Source of the DNA: Candidatus Altimarinota bacterium
GTDB lineage: Bacteria; Patescibacteriota; Gracilibacteria; RBG-16-42-10
Reading direction: 5' to 3'
Assembly (NCBI GenBank): GCA_017984655.1
Contig: JAGNZB010000040.1
Span: forward strand, 1 to 10,983
Length of the DNA stretch: 10,983 bases
Shown here: positions 1-6,862 of the stretch, piece by piece
Layout of the letters: every line of letters starts with the position of its first letter
Numbering within the stretch: the first letter of the stretch is position 1
Position numbers and translations under genes: made by a program
Notes under the pieces: generated by a model
The model's database searches: none
Told to the model about the DNA's origin: nothing
What the model saw: only the letters and a program-made list of their open reading frames with translations

Positions 1-26
1 CCATGGTGATTTGGAGATTGGGACTA

Positions 27-71
27 CCTGCCGAGATACTCGGCAGGGTCCTTCGCGATGCTCAGGATGAC
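27..71. repeat. Hairpin plus REP-like imperfect palindrome
   Basis: Positions 27-47 form a perfect inverted repeat, a 9-bp GC-rich stem (CCTGCCGAG) around the loop ATA. It is followed at once by TCCTTCGCGATGCTCAGGA (49-67), an imperfect palindrome in which TCCT/AGGA and GC/GC pair around mismatches, then TGAC. Motifs of the form TCCTTCGC...GCTCAGGATGAC recur as dispersed intergenic repeats in many environmental bacterial genomes, which I recall from general knowledge and have not searched. No T-tract follows the hairpin, so a Rho-independent terminator is not supported. It could act as a mRNA 3'-end stabiliser for an upstream gene outside the window, or be a dispersed repeat. Confidence 0.6.
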
Positions 72-204
72 GGAAGGGAGGGATGAGGGATAAGGATGGG
101 ACCATAAAGGTAAAAGTGAAAGTGAAGGGAAAGGTAAATGAAAACTTGATAGCGGTTGACATCGTGTTCCTGGTCCCAATTCACAATTAGCTACCGTTTT
201 CCCA

Positions 205-235
205 ATTTATAATTTGTAATTTGTAATTTATAATT
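205..235. repeat. AT-rich tandem 7-mer array
   Basis: Four consecutive 7-bp units of the form ATTTRTA occupy 205-232 and are followed by a partial ATT. The order is ATTTATA, ATTTGTA, ATTTGTA, ATTTATA, so the variants are arranged A-B-B-A. It lies just after a second CCCAATT block. Such simple AT repeats are replication-slippage prone and may serve as an A/T-rich upstream element for the promoter at 242-270. That role is inference. Confidence 0.65.
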
Positions 236-241
236 CCTGTG

Positions 242-270
242 TTGACTTTCCCCCCCCTTCTCCCCACAAT
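242..270 (+). promoter_or_regulatory. Likely sigma70-type promoter for mutL
   Basis: TTGACT (242-247, five of six matches to TTGACA) is separated by exactly 17 bp from CACAAT (265-270, four of six matches to TATAAT), which predicts a start of transcription near 277 and a leader of about 20 nt before the mutL ATG at 300. The spacer contains an uninterrupted run of eight Cs (250-257). A second TTGACA (156-161) is followed by CACAATTA at 182-189, but with a 20-bp spacer that is less favourable. Confidence 0.45.
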
Positions 271-299
271 TACCCTAGTTGCAGTCTAAGTCTTTGATT

Positions 300-2078
300 A
301 TGTCAGTGATTCATGTTTTGCCAGAACAAGTTATCAATCAGATTGCGGCCGGTGAAGTCGTGGAGCGGCCGGCTTCGATTGTCAAAGAGTTGGTAGAAAA
401 CAGTATAGATGCAGGGGCTACCCATATTCGGATCGAGCTTCGTAGTGGTGGCAAGAGTTTGATTGAGATTCGGGACAATGGGAGTGGGATCGAACAAGAT
501 GATCTCAAACCCGCTTTTTTGCGCCACGCCACCAGCAAAATCACAGCCTTAGACGACCTGGACCAACTGATCAGCTTGGGCTTTCGAGGTGAAGCTCTCG
601 CCAGTATTGCTTCAGTGAGTATGACTACAGTGGAGACGAGTACAGTCCAAAGCAGTCCAGTAGCCTACACTTTGACATTGAATCACGGAGAGATCAGCAG
701 TGAAGGACAAGCTAGTCGTCAGCATGGCACCACTATTAGTATTGAGCATCTCTTTGCCAAAGTACCTGCACGTCGCAAATTTCTCAAAAGTGACCGACAA
801 GAACTAGCAGCAATTAGCCGACTATTACAAGAGATGGCCCTCACCTTTCCCCATATTCATTTCGAGCTCATCCATGAAAACAAATCACTGATCAATACAC
901 AGGCACAGACCAGCCTCCTAGAACGCTTTTATCAGGTGACTAGCAAAGAGCTCCAAGGAAAAATGTACGAGCTCAAAGCAGCCAGCGATGACATGTCATT
1001 TGAGGCGATTATCTCCTCACCAGTGATCAAGAGGACCAATCGCACCCAACAAATGGTCAGCATCAATGGTCGTGTGATCAAAGATTTTCGGCTGAGCAAA
1101 ATCATTGCAGATGCCTACCATGGATTCTTGCTGAGCAACGAGCATCCGATCTTTTTTGTCCACCTCCACGTCGATCCTGCTAGCATCGATGTCAATGTAC
1201 ACCCTCGCAAAAGTGAAATCCGCTTTAGCAATCCTGACCAGATCTACAGCTTCATCTACCGCGAGATCCGTCAGTTCTTGAGTAGTCAGCAATTTTCAGT
1301 ACAGCCTACTTTACACTTCCCCAGCACTACACCAGTCAGAGAACCCAGCTCCCACTATCAGTTGGCAGTGCCATTTCAACATCATCCTAGTGCTAGCAGT
1401 ATTGGCATGGCTGCTAGAGAACAAACTCTACCATCGATAGCACATGCGCAGCTTCCCAGTGAAGCAGCCACGACCTTATTTACTCAGACCAACAAGCCAA
1501 TCCGGGTCCTCAGTCAGATCAAAAACTCCTATATTCTCTGCGAAGACCACGACACATTGATTCTCTTTGATCAGCACGCCGCCCATGAGCGATTGTTGTA
1601 TGAACAATTCAAACAGGCCACTGGCCAGCAGCTAAGACAACCCTTACTGATCCCTACCCCACTCCACTTAGCAAACCAGCAAGCATTGCTCCTGGAGGAG
1701 CAGTTAGAATTATTGAACAAGCTTGGGTTTGAGCTAGAACAAAGCAGTCCGACCACCTGGTTGATTACTACGGTTCCAGTGATCGCACTATTACCAGCAC
1801 AACATCATTTTGACTGGGCCACAATTATTCTCAGTATTCTCGAATTAGAAAGTGGTGCAGAGGTCCATCGCACCATCGATGACCAACAAGACGATATTCT
1901 CCACACCATGGCATGCAAAGCAGCAGTGAAGTTCAATGATCACCTCAGCATTGGTGAATTACAGCGATTGATTGATGATGTTGCTTACCTACCCGGGGTT
2001 TACACTTGTCCACATGGTCGACCATTTCGATTGGTAATGAAGTTCAATGAGCTCAACCATTATTTCAAGCGTCACTAA
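300..2078 (+). CDS. mutL: DNA mismatch repair protein MutL (endonuclease type)
   Basis: MutL links mismatch recognition by MutS to strand removal. The 592-residue protein has an N-terminal GHKL ATPase domain: NQIAAGEVVERPAS, E30 as probable general base, N34 in ENSIDAG, DNGSGI (59-64), RHATSK (75-80) and GFRGEAL (94-100), followed by KVPARRKFLKS and DVNVHPRKSEIRF. A low-complexity linker leads to the C-terminal dimerisation domain, which carries the metal-dependent nicking motifs DQHAAHERLLYE (424-435, matching DQHA-x2-E-x4-E), ACK (538-540) and CPHGRP (570-575). It therefore belongs to the nuclease-competent MutL class used where MutH is absent. The ATG at 300 is chosen because MSVIHVLPEQ aligns with the family N-terminus; an upstream TTG at 279 would add seven unconserved residues. 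No Shine-Dalgarno is visible. cca follows after 5 nt, suggesting co-transcription. Confidence 0.97.
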   Translation: MSVIHVLPEQVINQIAAGEVVERPASIVKELVENSIDAGATHIRIELRSGGKSLIEIRDNGSGIEQDDLKPAFLRHATSKITALDDLDQLISLGFRGEALASIASVSMTTVETSTVQSSPVAYTLTLNHGEISSEGQASRQHGTTISIEHLFAKVPARRKFLKSDRQELAAISRLLQEMALTFPHIHFELIHENKSLINTQAQTSLLERFYQVTSKELQGKMYELKAASDDMSFEAIISSPVIKRTNRTQQMVSINGRVIKDFRLSKIIADAYHGFLLSNEHPIFFVHLHVDPASIDVNVHPRKSEIRFSNPDQIYSFIYREIRQFLSSQQFSVQPTLHFPSTTPVREPSSHYQLAVPFQHHPSASSIGMAAREQTLPSIAHAQLPSEAATTLFTQTNKPIRVLSQIKNSYILCEDHDTLILFDQHAAHERLLYEQFKQATGQQLRQPLLIPTPLHLANQQALLLEEQLELLNKLGFELEQSSPTTWLITTVPVIALLPAQHHFDWATIILSILELESGAEVHRTIDDQQDDILHTMACKAAVKFNDHLSIGELQRLIDDVAYLPGVYTCPHGRPFRLVMKFNELNHYFKRH

Positions 2079-2083
2079 ATTTT

Positions 2084-3397
2084 ATGAAAACAGCAGCCCT
2101 GAACATTTTAGAAAAACTGCGCCAGTCGGGTTTTGAAGCTTACTTTGCCGGAGGCTCCGTTCGCGATATGTTGCTGGGAAAACCAGCGAAGGACTATGAC
2201 ATCGCCACGGCAGCGACACCTGACCAAATCGAAGCACTATTTTCGAAGACGCGGTCGATCGGCAAACACTTCGGTGTGATATTGGTCGAAGAGCAAGGAC
2301 ATCATATCGAGGTAGCTACATTTCGAGCTGACAGCGATTATTCTGACGGCCGACGGCCAAATGGTGTCACATTTACCACTGCTCAAGAGGACGTCAAAAG
2401 ACGCGACTTCACGATCAATGGCTTATTGTATGACCCGATTGCCGACAAGGTACTCGACTTTGTCGATGGGCAGATCGATCTCAAAGAACACCTGATCAGA
2501 TTCATTGGCAATCCGGCTGATCGTATCCAAGAAGACAGTCTGAGGATCTTACGAGCGATTCGTTTCAAAAATCGACTCGGCTTTCGCTACCATCCAGATA
2601 CTTTTGCTGCTTTACGCCAGTATAGTCACTTAGTCACCCGCGTCAGTAGCGAGCGCATTCGTGATGAGCTCAACTTTTTGCTGCTTGATGCTAGTAGAAG
2701 TGACAGTATTCGTGACTTACATGAATTTGGCTTACTCCAAATTCTCCTCCCAGAGATTGAGAAACTCCGCGGCGTCACCCAACCATTTGAATATCACACT
2801 GAAGGAGATGCTTTCGAACACACCTTGCATGCCCTCGAGAGCATCGGCAAGACCACCAACCTCACCCTGGTTTGGGCAACACTACTCCATGACAGCGGCA
2901 AAGCGGAGACATTTGCACTCAAAGAACGGATTCGCTTCGATAGCCATGCTCAGCACAGTGCTGTTATTGCCAAGGCCATTTTGACTAGACTGCATTTCCC
3001 CAACCGCTTCATCACCGACATCATGTACCTGGTCAGCCACCATATGATGTGGGTTTCACTGAGAGATATGCCAGACAACCGCAAACGAAAATGGATTTTT
3101 GATGAGCACTTCCCTGACTTACAAGCATTATTTCTCGCAGACGCTTGCGGATCGAAGCCTCTCGATCTCTCTTTGTATCATGAGATCGAAAATATTGTGA
3201 CCATGATCAAGACAAAGTACCAAGCACAACCAGCAGCATTATTGTCTGCCGAAGAGCTGATGACTCAACTTCATTTGAAACCCGGCCCCAAACTCGGTAA
3301 GATCCTCTCTACAGTCTATGAAGCCCAGCTCGATCACCAGGTCAGCTCCAAAACAGAAGCCCTGGCCATGGCCAAAGACTTACTGACCAGCGACTGA
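2084..3397 (+). CDS. cca: CCA tRNA nucleotidyltransferase (class II, with HD domain)
   Basis: This enzyme adds or repairs the 3' CCA of tRNAs using CTP and ATP. The 437-residue protein opens with the class II nucleotidyltransferase head: GGSVRDMLLG (23-32), catalytic aspartates D37 and D39 in DYDIAT, RRDFTINGLLYDP (106-118) for nucleotide selection, and EDSLRILRAIRF (150-161). An RNA-binding neck follows, then an HD-type phosphohydrolase domain with H246 (FEHTL) and H269-D270 (LLHDSGK). The HD domain is common in bacterial CCA enzymes and may give 2',3'-cyclic phosphatase or phosphodiesterase activity. Class II poly(A) polymerases share the same head, so specificity cannot be proved by eye, but as the only such gene here CCA addition is likely. 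It begins 5 nt after mutL with an A/T-rich start context and no Shine-Dalgarno; it ends in TGA. Confidence 0.93.
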   Translation: MKTAALNILEKLRQSGFEAYFAGGSVRDMLLGKPAKDYDIATAATPDQIEALFSKTRSIGKHFGVILVEEQGHHIEVATFRADSDYSDGRRPNGVTFTTAQEDVKRRDFTINGLLYDPIADKVLDFVDGQIDLKEHLIRFIGNPADRIQEDSLRILRAIRFKNRLGFRYHPDTFAALRQYSHLVTRVSSERIRDELNFLLLDASRSDSIRDLHEFGLLQILLPEIEKLRGVTQPFEYHTEGDAFEHTLHALESIGKTTNLTLVWATLLHDSGKAETFALKERIRFDSHAQHSAVIAKAILTRLHFPNRFITDIMYLVSHHMMWVSLRDMPDNRKRKWIFDEHFPDLQALFLADACGSKPLDLSLYHEIENIVTMIKTKYQAQPAALLSAEELMTQLHLKPGPKLGKILSTVYEAQLDHQVSSKTEALAMAKDLLTSD

Positions 3398-3416
3398 GTC
3401 TCACCTTTGTTTTTTT

Positions 3417-3938
3417 ATGAGCATGCCACTTCTTGTTTCTATCGACCAGCTTCTCCGTGAAGGTGAGGGACACAATACCCAGTTTTCCCTATCCCTCCAA
3501 CATTACCAAATACCAGGGATCAGCTTCACTGAGAAAAGCTTGATCAAAGGGAAAATATCCCATATTGGGGACTATCTTTTGATCAATTTTGACACCACCA
3601 AATTCACGTCCCATGAGCAATGCTCACGTTGTTTGACAGACTGTAGTCAAACCACTAGAATTCGCGAGGCTTTGGAAAGCTTTTCTTTGCAGTCTCCTAG
3701 TGAAAATGACTATGACCTTTTGGTCAAAGATCGAGATCATACTGATATCAATCTCAGTCCTTTGCTAGAACAAGAATTGATCGCAACAGTACGCACACAA
3801 CCCCTCTGCAAAAAAAACTGCAAAGGACTCTGTCCCTACTGTGGAACAGATCTCAATCAAGCAGCCTGTACCTGCAAAGAAAAGTCTTCCGATCGCAACC
3901 CATTTGCCCAGCTAAAATCCATATTTCCACCTCAATAG
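3417..3938 (+). CDS. yceD: YceD/DUF177 family protein, zinc-ribbon-like
   Basis: This 173-residue protein belongs to the DUF177 (YceD) family, which is almost always encoded immediately before rpmF, as it is here (14 nt gap). The family has been connected with 23S rRNA accumulation and large-subunit biogenesis; its biochemical activity is unsettled. Diagnostic sequence includes C69-x2-C72 (EQCSRCLTDC), then a second cysteine cluster C131, C135, C139-x2-C142 (CKKNCKGLCPYCGTDLN) and C151/C153, ending in a variant of the usual DPR-x-LKKL tail (DRNPFAQLKSI). The cysteines look like a metal site, in contrast with the cysteine-free bL32 encoded next. The gene is preceded by a run of seven Ts and no Shine-Dalgarno. 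A second in-frame ATG lies at 3423, so the exact start is uncertain by two codons. Confidence 0.9.
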   Translation: MSMPLLVSIDQLLREGEGHNTQFSLSLQHYQIPGISFTEKSLIKGKISHIGDYLLINFDTTKFTSHEQCSRCLTDCSQTTRIREALESFSLQSPSENDYDLLVKDRDHTDINLSPLLEQELIATVRTQPLCKKNCKGLCPYCGTDLNQAACTCKEKSSDRNPFAQLKSIFPPQ

Positions 3939-3952
3939 CTTAATTTTACTTT

Positions 3953-4249
3953 ATGGCAGTACCAAAGAAGAAAACGTCCAAAACCCGCACCAACCGTCGC
4001 TACCGCACATGGGTAATGAAAGAGCAAAGAAGATTGAGTGAAAACTTGGTATTAGTTCCTTATGGCCGTGGTGGTGAATTGAAACCAGCACATACTTACA
4101 TTGATGATGGCGAAGATCTTCGTCGTCGCAAAGCTGATCCAAAGACACCAGCTACTGAGAAAGCTCCCAAGGCTAAGTCACCAGCAAAAAAAGCAGCAAA
4201 ACCTGCTGAAACTTCTCCATCTGAAACTTCCGGTAATCAGGACGCTTAA
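3953..4249 (+). CDS. rpmF: Large ribosomal subunit protein bL32, zinc-less, with C-terminal tail
   Basis: bL32 is a small 50S protein. The start [20 protein letters not shown] is the family signature, and [20 protein letters not shown] (30-49) aligns with the region that normally reads LVxCPxCGELKxPHxVC. All four zinc-ligand cysteines are absent, and there is no cysteine anywhere in the protein, so this is a C-minus bL32 that must fold without zinc. The protein is 98 residues against a usual 55-65. The excess is a C-terminal tail (about 60-98) rich in Lys, Ala and Pro and then Ser/Thr/Glu, probably disordered. Its place after yceD and before nusB fits the known yceD-rpmF pairing. Stop and next start overlap (TAATG). 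No Shine-Dalgarno is seen. Confidence 0.92.
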   Translation: MAVPKKKTSKTRTNRRYRTWVMKEQRRLSENLVLVPYGRGGELKPAHTYIDDGEDLRRRKADPKTPATEKAPKAKSPAKKAAKPAETSPSETSGNQDA

Positions 4250-4692
4250 TGAGTGCCAATCGTCATTTGTTACGTATTTTGGTCATGCAAAGTTTGTTTG
4301 AGGCCAATGCGCGCCCCAACGTGGACAGTGCTACTATTCTCACCCGCAACCTTCAAGACATGTTAGGCAAAAAAGCTCCCCTTGATGCCAAGGCCGAGCT
4401 TTTTGCTACCACACTATTTGTCGGTGCGAAGACCAATCTCAAAGCATGTAGTATTATGGTGGAAAAATACGCGCCGGAGTGGCCTTTTGTAGAGCTCCCA
4501 CTCGTAGATCAGGCAATCCTCAGCATGGCTTATTTTGAATTATTTCACTGCAAAGAGAGTGTCCCACCGATTGTCGCCATCAATGAAGCAGTGGAATTAG
4601 CCAAAGAATTTAGTAATGATAATAGTAGTAAGTTTCTAAACGGTGTGTTGTCATCCATCCTTAAGCTTGAGCTCAATGTCACTAGTCAGTGA
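4249..4692 (+). CDS. nusB: Transcription antitermination factor NusB
   Basis: NusB binds boxA RNA with NusE (S10) and supports antitermination and processing in rRNA operons. The 147-residue all-helical protein shows the family pattern: an N-terminal R-x2[13 protein letters not shown] helix, a central [21 protein letters not shown] (the usual vDraILRlAxyEL), then [33 protein letters not shown], matching [16 protein letters not shown]2-e-x-s-x-kFVNGVLd-i. Length is normal for the family. The ATG shares one base with the rpmF stop, and AGGA lies about 7 nt upstream, the only convincing Shine-Dalgarno-like sequence among the genes of this window. It overlaps rnc by 17 nt, so the two are probably translationally coupled. 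Confidence 0.93.
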   Translation: MSANRHLLRILVMQSLFEANARPNVDSATILTRNLQDMLGKKAPLDAKAELFATTLFVGAKTNLKACSIMVEKYAPEWPFVELPLVDQAILSMAYFELFHCKESVPPIVAINEAVELAKEFSNDNSSKFLNGVLSSILKLELNVTSQ

Positions 4693-5362
4693 TCTGCAAA
4701 CAAAACTAGGGATTGTGGTCCAGAATAGTACATTGCTCGAACAAGCACTGACTCATCGGTCCTATATCAATGAACATCCACAGCTAGAGCATCACAATGA
4801 GCGTCTCGAGTTTTTGGGCGATGCAGTCTTAGAGCTGGTGATCACCGAGCATCTCTATCACCAATATCCTCATTCCGAGGGAGCGCTAACACTGTTGCGT
4901 TCAGCACTAGTAAAGAAAGACAGTCTAGCTGCTATCGCCAAAGCAATTGATCTGGGCGCCTTTATTTTGTTGAGCAAGGGTGAAGAGAAATCCGGAGGTC
5001 GTGAAAAGAATTATTTGCTTGCCAATACTATGGAAGCAGTGATTGGAGCAATTTACTTAGACCAAGGCTACACCACAGCCCAAGCCCTTATTCTTCGCTT
5101 ACTCCTTCCCACCCTAGACCAGATCATCGCTGAGAACTTGCACATTGATGCCAAATCCTCCCTCCAAGAAAAAGCCCAAGGGTTGCTCGGCATTACTCCT
5201 GCTTACAAAGTACTTCAGGAGTCAGGACCAGCCCATGATCGCCTCTTTGTGATGGGCGCTTATCTTGGTGAAGAGTTGATCGCCACAGGGCAGGGCTCAA
5301 GCAAACAACAAGCTGAACAAACAGCAGCTAGATCAGCTCTAGCTATTAAACAATGGCAATGA
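4676..5362 (+). CDS. rnc: Ribonuclease III
   Basis: RNase III is a dimeric Mg-dependent endonuclease that cuts double-stranded RNA, including rRNA precursors. The 228-residue protein has the catalytic domain with signature [14 protein letters not shown] (41-54), in which E45 and D49 are metal ligands, and a second metal motif [16 protein letters not shown] (114-129) with E120. Where many homologues have Asp three residues before that Glu, this one has N117. A C-terminal dsRNA-binding domain (about 158-225) starts SSLQEKAQ and contains [12 protein letters not shown]. The ATG at 4676 is preferred because [17 protein letters not shown] matches the normal N-terminus; an upstream GTG at 4643 would add eleven unconserved residues inside nusB. 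Its placement next to nusB and an rRNA pseudouridine synthase fits rRNA maturation. The stop overlaps the rluD-family start. Confidence 0.95.
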   Translation: MSLVSDLQTKLGIVVQNSTLLEQALTHRSYINEHPQLEHHNERLEFLGDAVLELVITEHLYHQYPHSEGALTLLRSALVKKDSLAAIAKAIDLGAFILLSKGEEKSGGREKNYLLANTMEAVIGAIYLDQGYTTAQALILRLLLPTLDQIIAENLHIDAKSSLQEKAQGLLGITPAYKVLQESGPAHDRLFVMGAYLGEELIATGQGSSKQQAEQTAARSALAIKQWQ

Positions 5363-6336
5363 GTAAAAGTACATTCGCACTGACAGCTGAACATTGGGGC
5401 AAAAGAATCGATGTGGTATTGGCTATGTTTACCCAACTCAGTCGCAATCAAGTCCGAAAATTAATTGCTGAAAGAGCGGTGAGCTGTGATGAGAAAATCA
5501 TTACCAAACCCGGCACATTAGTAAAGACCACGAACACCATCATGGTTGTCGACGATGTACCTGCAGCCAATAAGAAAATTATTGCCGAAGATATCATTCT
5601 CGATGTCCTCTACGAAGACGAGCACATTATTGCCATCAACAAAAAACCAGGCATGGTCGTGCACCCTGGCGTCGGCCACTCCGATGGCACCCTAGTCCAT
5701 GCCCTGGCATCGTATCAACAAAAACACAATACCCAAGAACTGCGTTTGCTCCATCGCCTCGACAAAGATACCTCTGGACTGATCCTAGTTAGCAAAAATG
5801 AGAAGACGTACCATTTGTTTTTGGCAATGTTTGAAGAAAGAACCTTAGAAAAGATTTACTTGGCTATTCTTGCCGGCACTCCCAAAGACCAGCGAGGCTA
5901 TGTCGATGCTCCCATCGACCGAGCACTCCATGACCGCCAGAAATTTGCAGTCTCTTCTAGTCATGCCTCCCGCCAAGCTCTAACTGCCTACCAGATTATT
6001 GATTTCTTCACAGCCACAAGCTTAGTTGCCGTGCGAATTCATACCGGTAGAACTCACCAAATCCGTGTCCACATGCAAAGTATCGGCCATCCAATTATCG
6101 GTGATCTGACGTATTATACCAACGCTAGTTATGAGCTCGGTGCTGAGGTACAAGCAAAACGACAGATGCTTCATGCCTATCGCGTCACCTTCATCCATCC
6201 AGTTACTACCAAGCCAATCACTATTGTAGCACCACCACCTTTTGATTTCCGCCAGGTACTCGGAGCTCTCAGTGGGAAAAAATACAAGATTCCAGCCTTT
6301 AGCTTCGAAGATTATGATTATCACCATCAGTGGTAA
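5353..6336 (+). CDS. rluD: RluD-family 23S rRNA pseudouridine synthase
   Basis: RluA/RluD-type enzymes isomerise specific uridines in RNA; RluD acts on helix 69 of 23S rRNA. The 327-residue protein has an N-terminal S4 RNA-binding domain (about 17-70: KRIDVVLAMFTQLSRNQVRKLI), then the catalytic domain with the entry motif DEHIIAINKKPGMVVHPG (89-106), HRLDKDTSGLILVSKN (134-149, catalytic D137), the ARQALTAYQ-like segment SRQALTAYQ, and RTHQIRVHMQSIGHPIIGD (233-251). Domain order and length are those of RluD rather than shorter RluA. Target site cannot be fixed from sequence alone; RluB/RluC-like specificity is possible. Two starts are plausible: ATG at 5353, or ATG at 5359, which forms an ATGA overlap with the rnc stop. 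The 3' end overlaps cmk by 23 nt. Confidence 0.92.
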   Translation: MAMSKSTFALTAEHWGKRIDVVLAMFTQLSRNQVRKLIAERAVSCDEKIITKPGTLVKTTNTIMVVDDVPAANKKIIAEDIILDVLYEDEHIIAINKKPGMVVHPGVGHSDGTLVHALASYQQKHNTQELRLLHRLDKDTSGLILVSKNEKTYHLFLAMFEERTLEKIYLAILAGTPKDQRGYVDAPIDRALHDRQKFAVSSSHASRQALTAYQIIDFFTATSLVAVRIHTGRTHQIRVHMQSIGHPIIGDLTYYTNASYELGAEVQAKRQMLHAYRVTFIHPVTTKPITIVAPPPFDFRQVLGALSGKKYKIPAFSFEDYDYHHQW

Positions 6337-6862
6337 CTCCGGGACCGGCACCACAACACTCTCACGCAGGCTAAGCAGCACACTGGGATTCCCCTACTTT
6401 TATGCTGGCAGTATTTTTCGTAGGATAGCTGATGAACACAAGCTAAAACTACTCGATATGATTGAAGGCGTGGGATATGACAGCAACCTTGATCGTCAGG
6501 TAGATGATGAAATGGTCCAAATCATGAGTTCCCAAAAAGACGCGCTTGTAGAGGGCAGGCTCAGCGGTTATTTGGCATGGCATCACAAAATCCCTAGCTT
6601 TCGAATACTACTGACAGCATCACCCGCTACTCAAGCGGAACGAATCGCTCAGCGTGAACAAAAGTCACTTACACAAGCTTTGGCTGAAGCTGCCGAACGA
6701 GACAATTTGGATTGGCAACGCTACCTCGATCTCTACGGTATTGATAAGCAAACCGCCCCTCAATGGTATCAATTGATCTTGGATACTGACACGATGGACA
6801 TTGAGACAGTCTATCAGACTTGCTTGCAAACCATTCAACAACAGCATGACATTGCTCAATGA
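6314..6862 (+). CDS. cmk: Archaeal-type cytidylate (CMP) kinase
   Basis: CMP kinase phosphorylates CMP/dCMP to the diphosphate in pyrimidine salvage and RNA-precursor recycling. The 182-residue protein resembles the short archaeal family (about 180 residues), not the longer E. coli-type Cmk of about 220. Diagnostic features are MIITISGNSGTGTTT with a P-loop G7-N-S-G-T-G-T-T-T (7-15), AGSIFRRIA (31-39, like archaeal aGdIFRexA), ALVEGRLSG (77-85), AERIAQRE (108-115) and a LYGID segment (140-144). As in archaeal homologues, the usual P-loop Lys is Thr. The ATG at 6314 is chosen because MIITISG is the family start; a TTG at 6242 adds 24 residues that match nothing expected. It overlaps the rluD-type gene by 23 nt and nth by 4 nt (ATGA). 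A related small nucleotide kinase is the main alternative. Confidence 0.87.
   Translation: MIITISGNSGTGTTTLSRRLSSTLGFPYFYAGSIFRRIADEHKLKLLDMIEGVGYDSNLDRQVDDEMVQIMSSQKDALVEGRLSGYLAWHHKIPSFRILLTASPATQAERIAQREQKSLTQALAEAAERDNLDWQRYLDLYGIDKQTAPQWYQLILDTDTMDIETVYQTCLQTIQQQHDIAQ

Larger units (their letters stand above)
1..299. other. Non-coding region upstream of mutL
   Basis: No credible coding sequence is visible here on either strand. In order, the region holds a perfect hairpin (27-47) running into a REP-like imperfect palindrome (48-71), a purine-rich stretch with a repeated AAAGGTAAA (106-114 and 130-138), two blocks beginning CCCAATT (175 and 201), an array of 7-mers (205-235), a C8 homopolymer (250-257) and a likely promoter for mutL (242-270). 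The density of short repeats contrasts with the very tight gene packing further on, so this looks like a true intergenic spacer or transcription-unit boundary. Confidence 0.75.

Noticed and set aside
27..47. Rho-independent terminator
   Set aside because: The stem is strong but no T-tract follows on either side, so an intrinsic terminator is not supported.
106..235. CRISPR array
   Set aside because: The repeats are 7-9 bp, partly contiguous and without regular unique spacers; this is simple-sequence DNA.
279..299. Upstream TTG start for mutL
   Set aside because: The seven added residues are not part of the family; MSVIHVLPEQ from the ATG at 300 matches the normal MutL N-terminus.
2661..2984. 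107-codon ORF in another frame within cca
   Set aside because: The cca frame is continuous with conserved neck and HD motifs here; the alternate frame has no motif.
6022..6381. 119-codon antisense ORF across the rluD-type/cmk junction
   Set aside because: Both sense genes are well supported through this region; the antisense product shows no motif or start signal.
3395..6862. Alternative genetic code (UGA as Gly), as in Gracilibacteria
   Set aside because: cca, nusB, rnc and cmk all end in TGA at family-appropriate positions and no in-frame TGA interrupts a gene.
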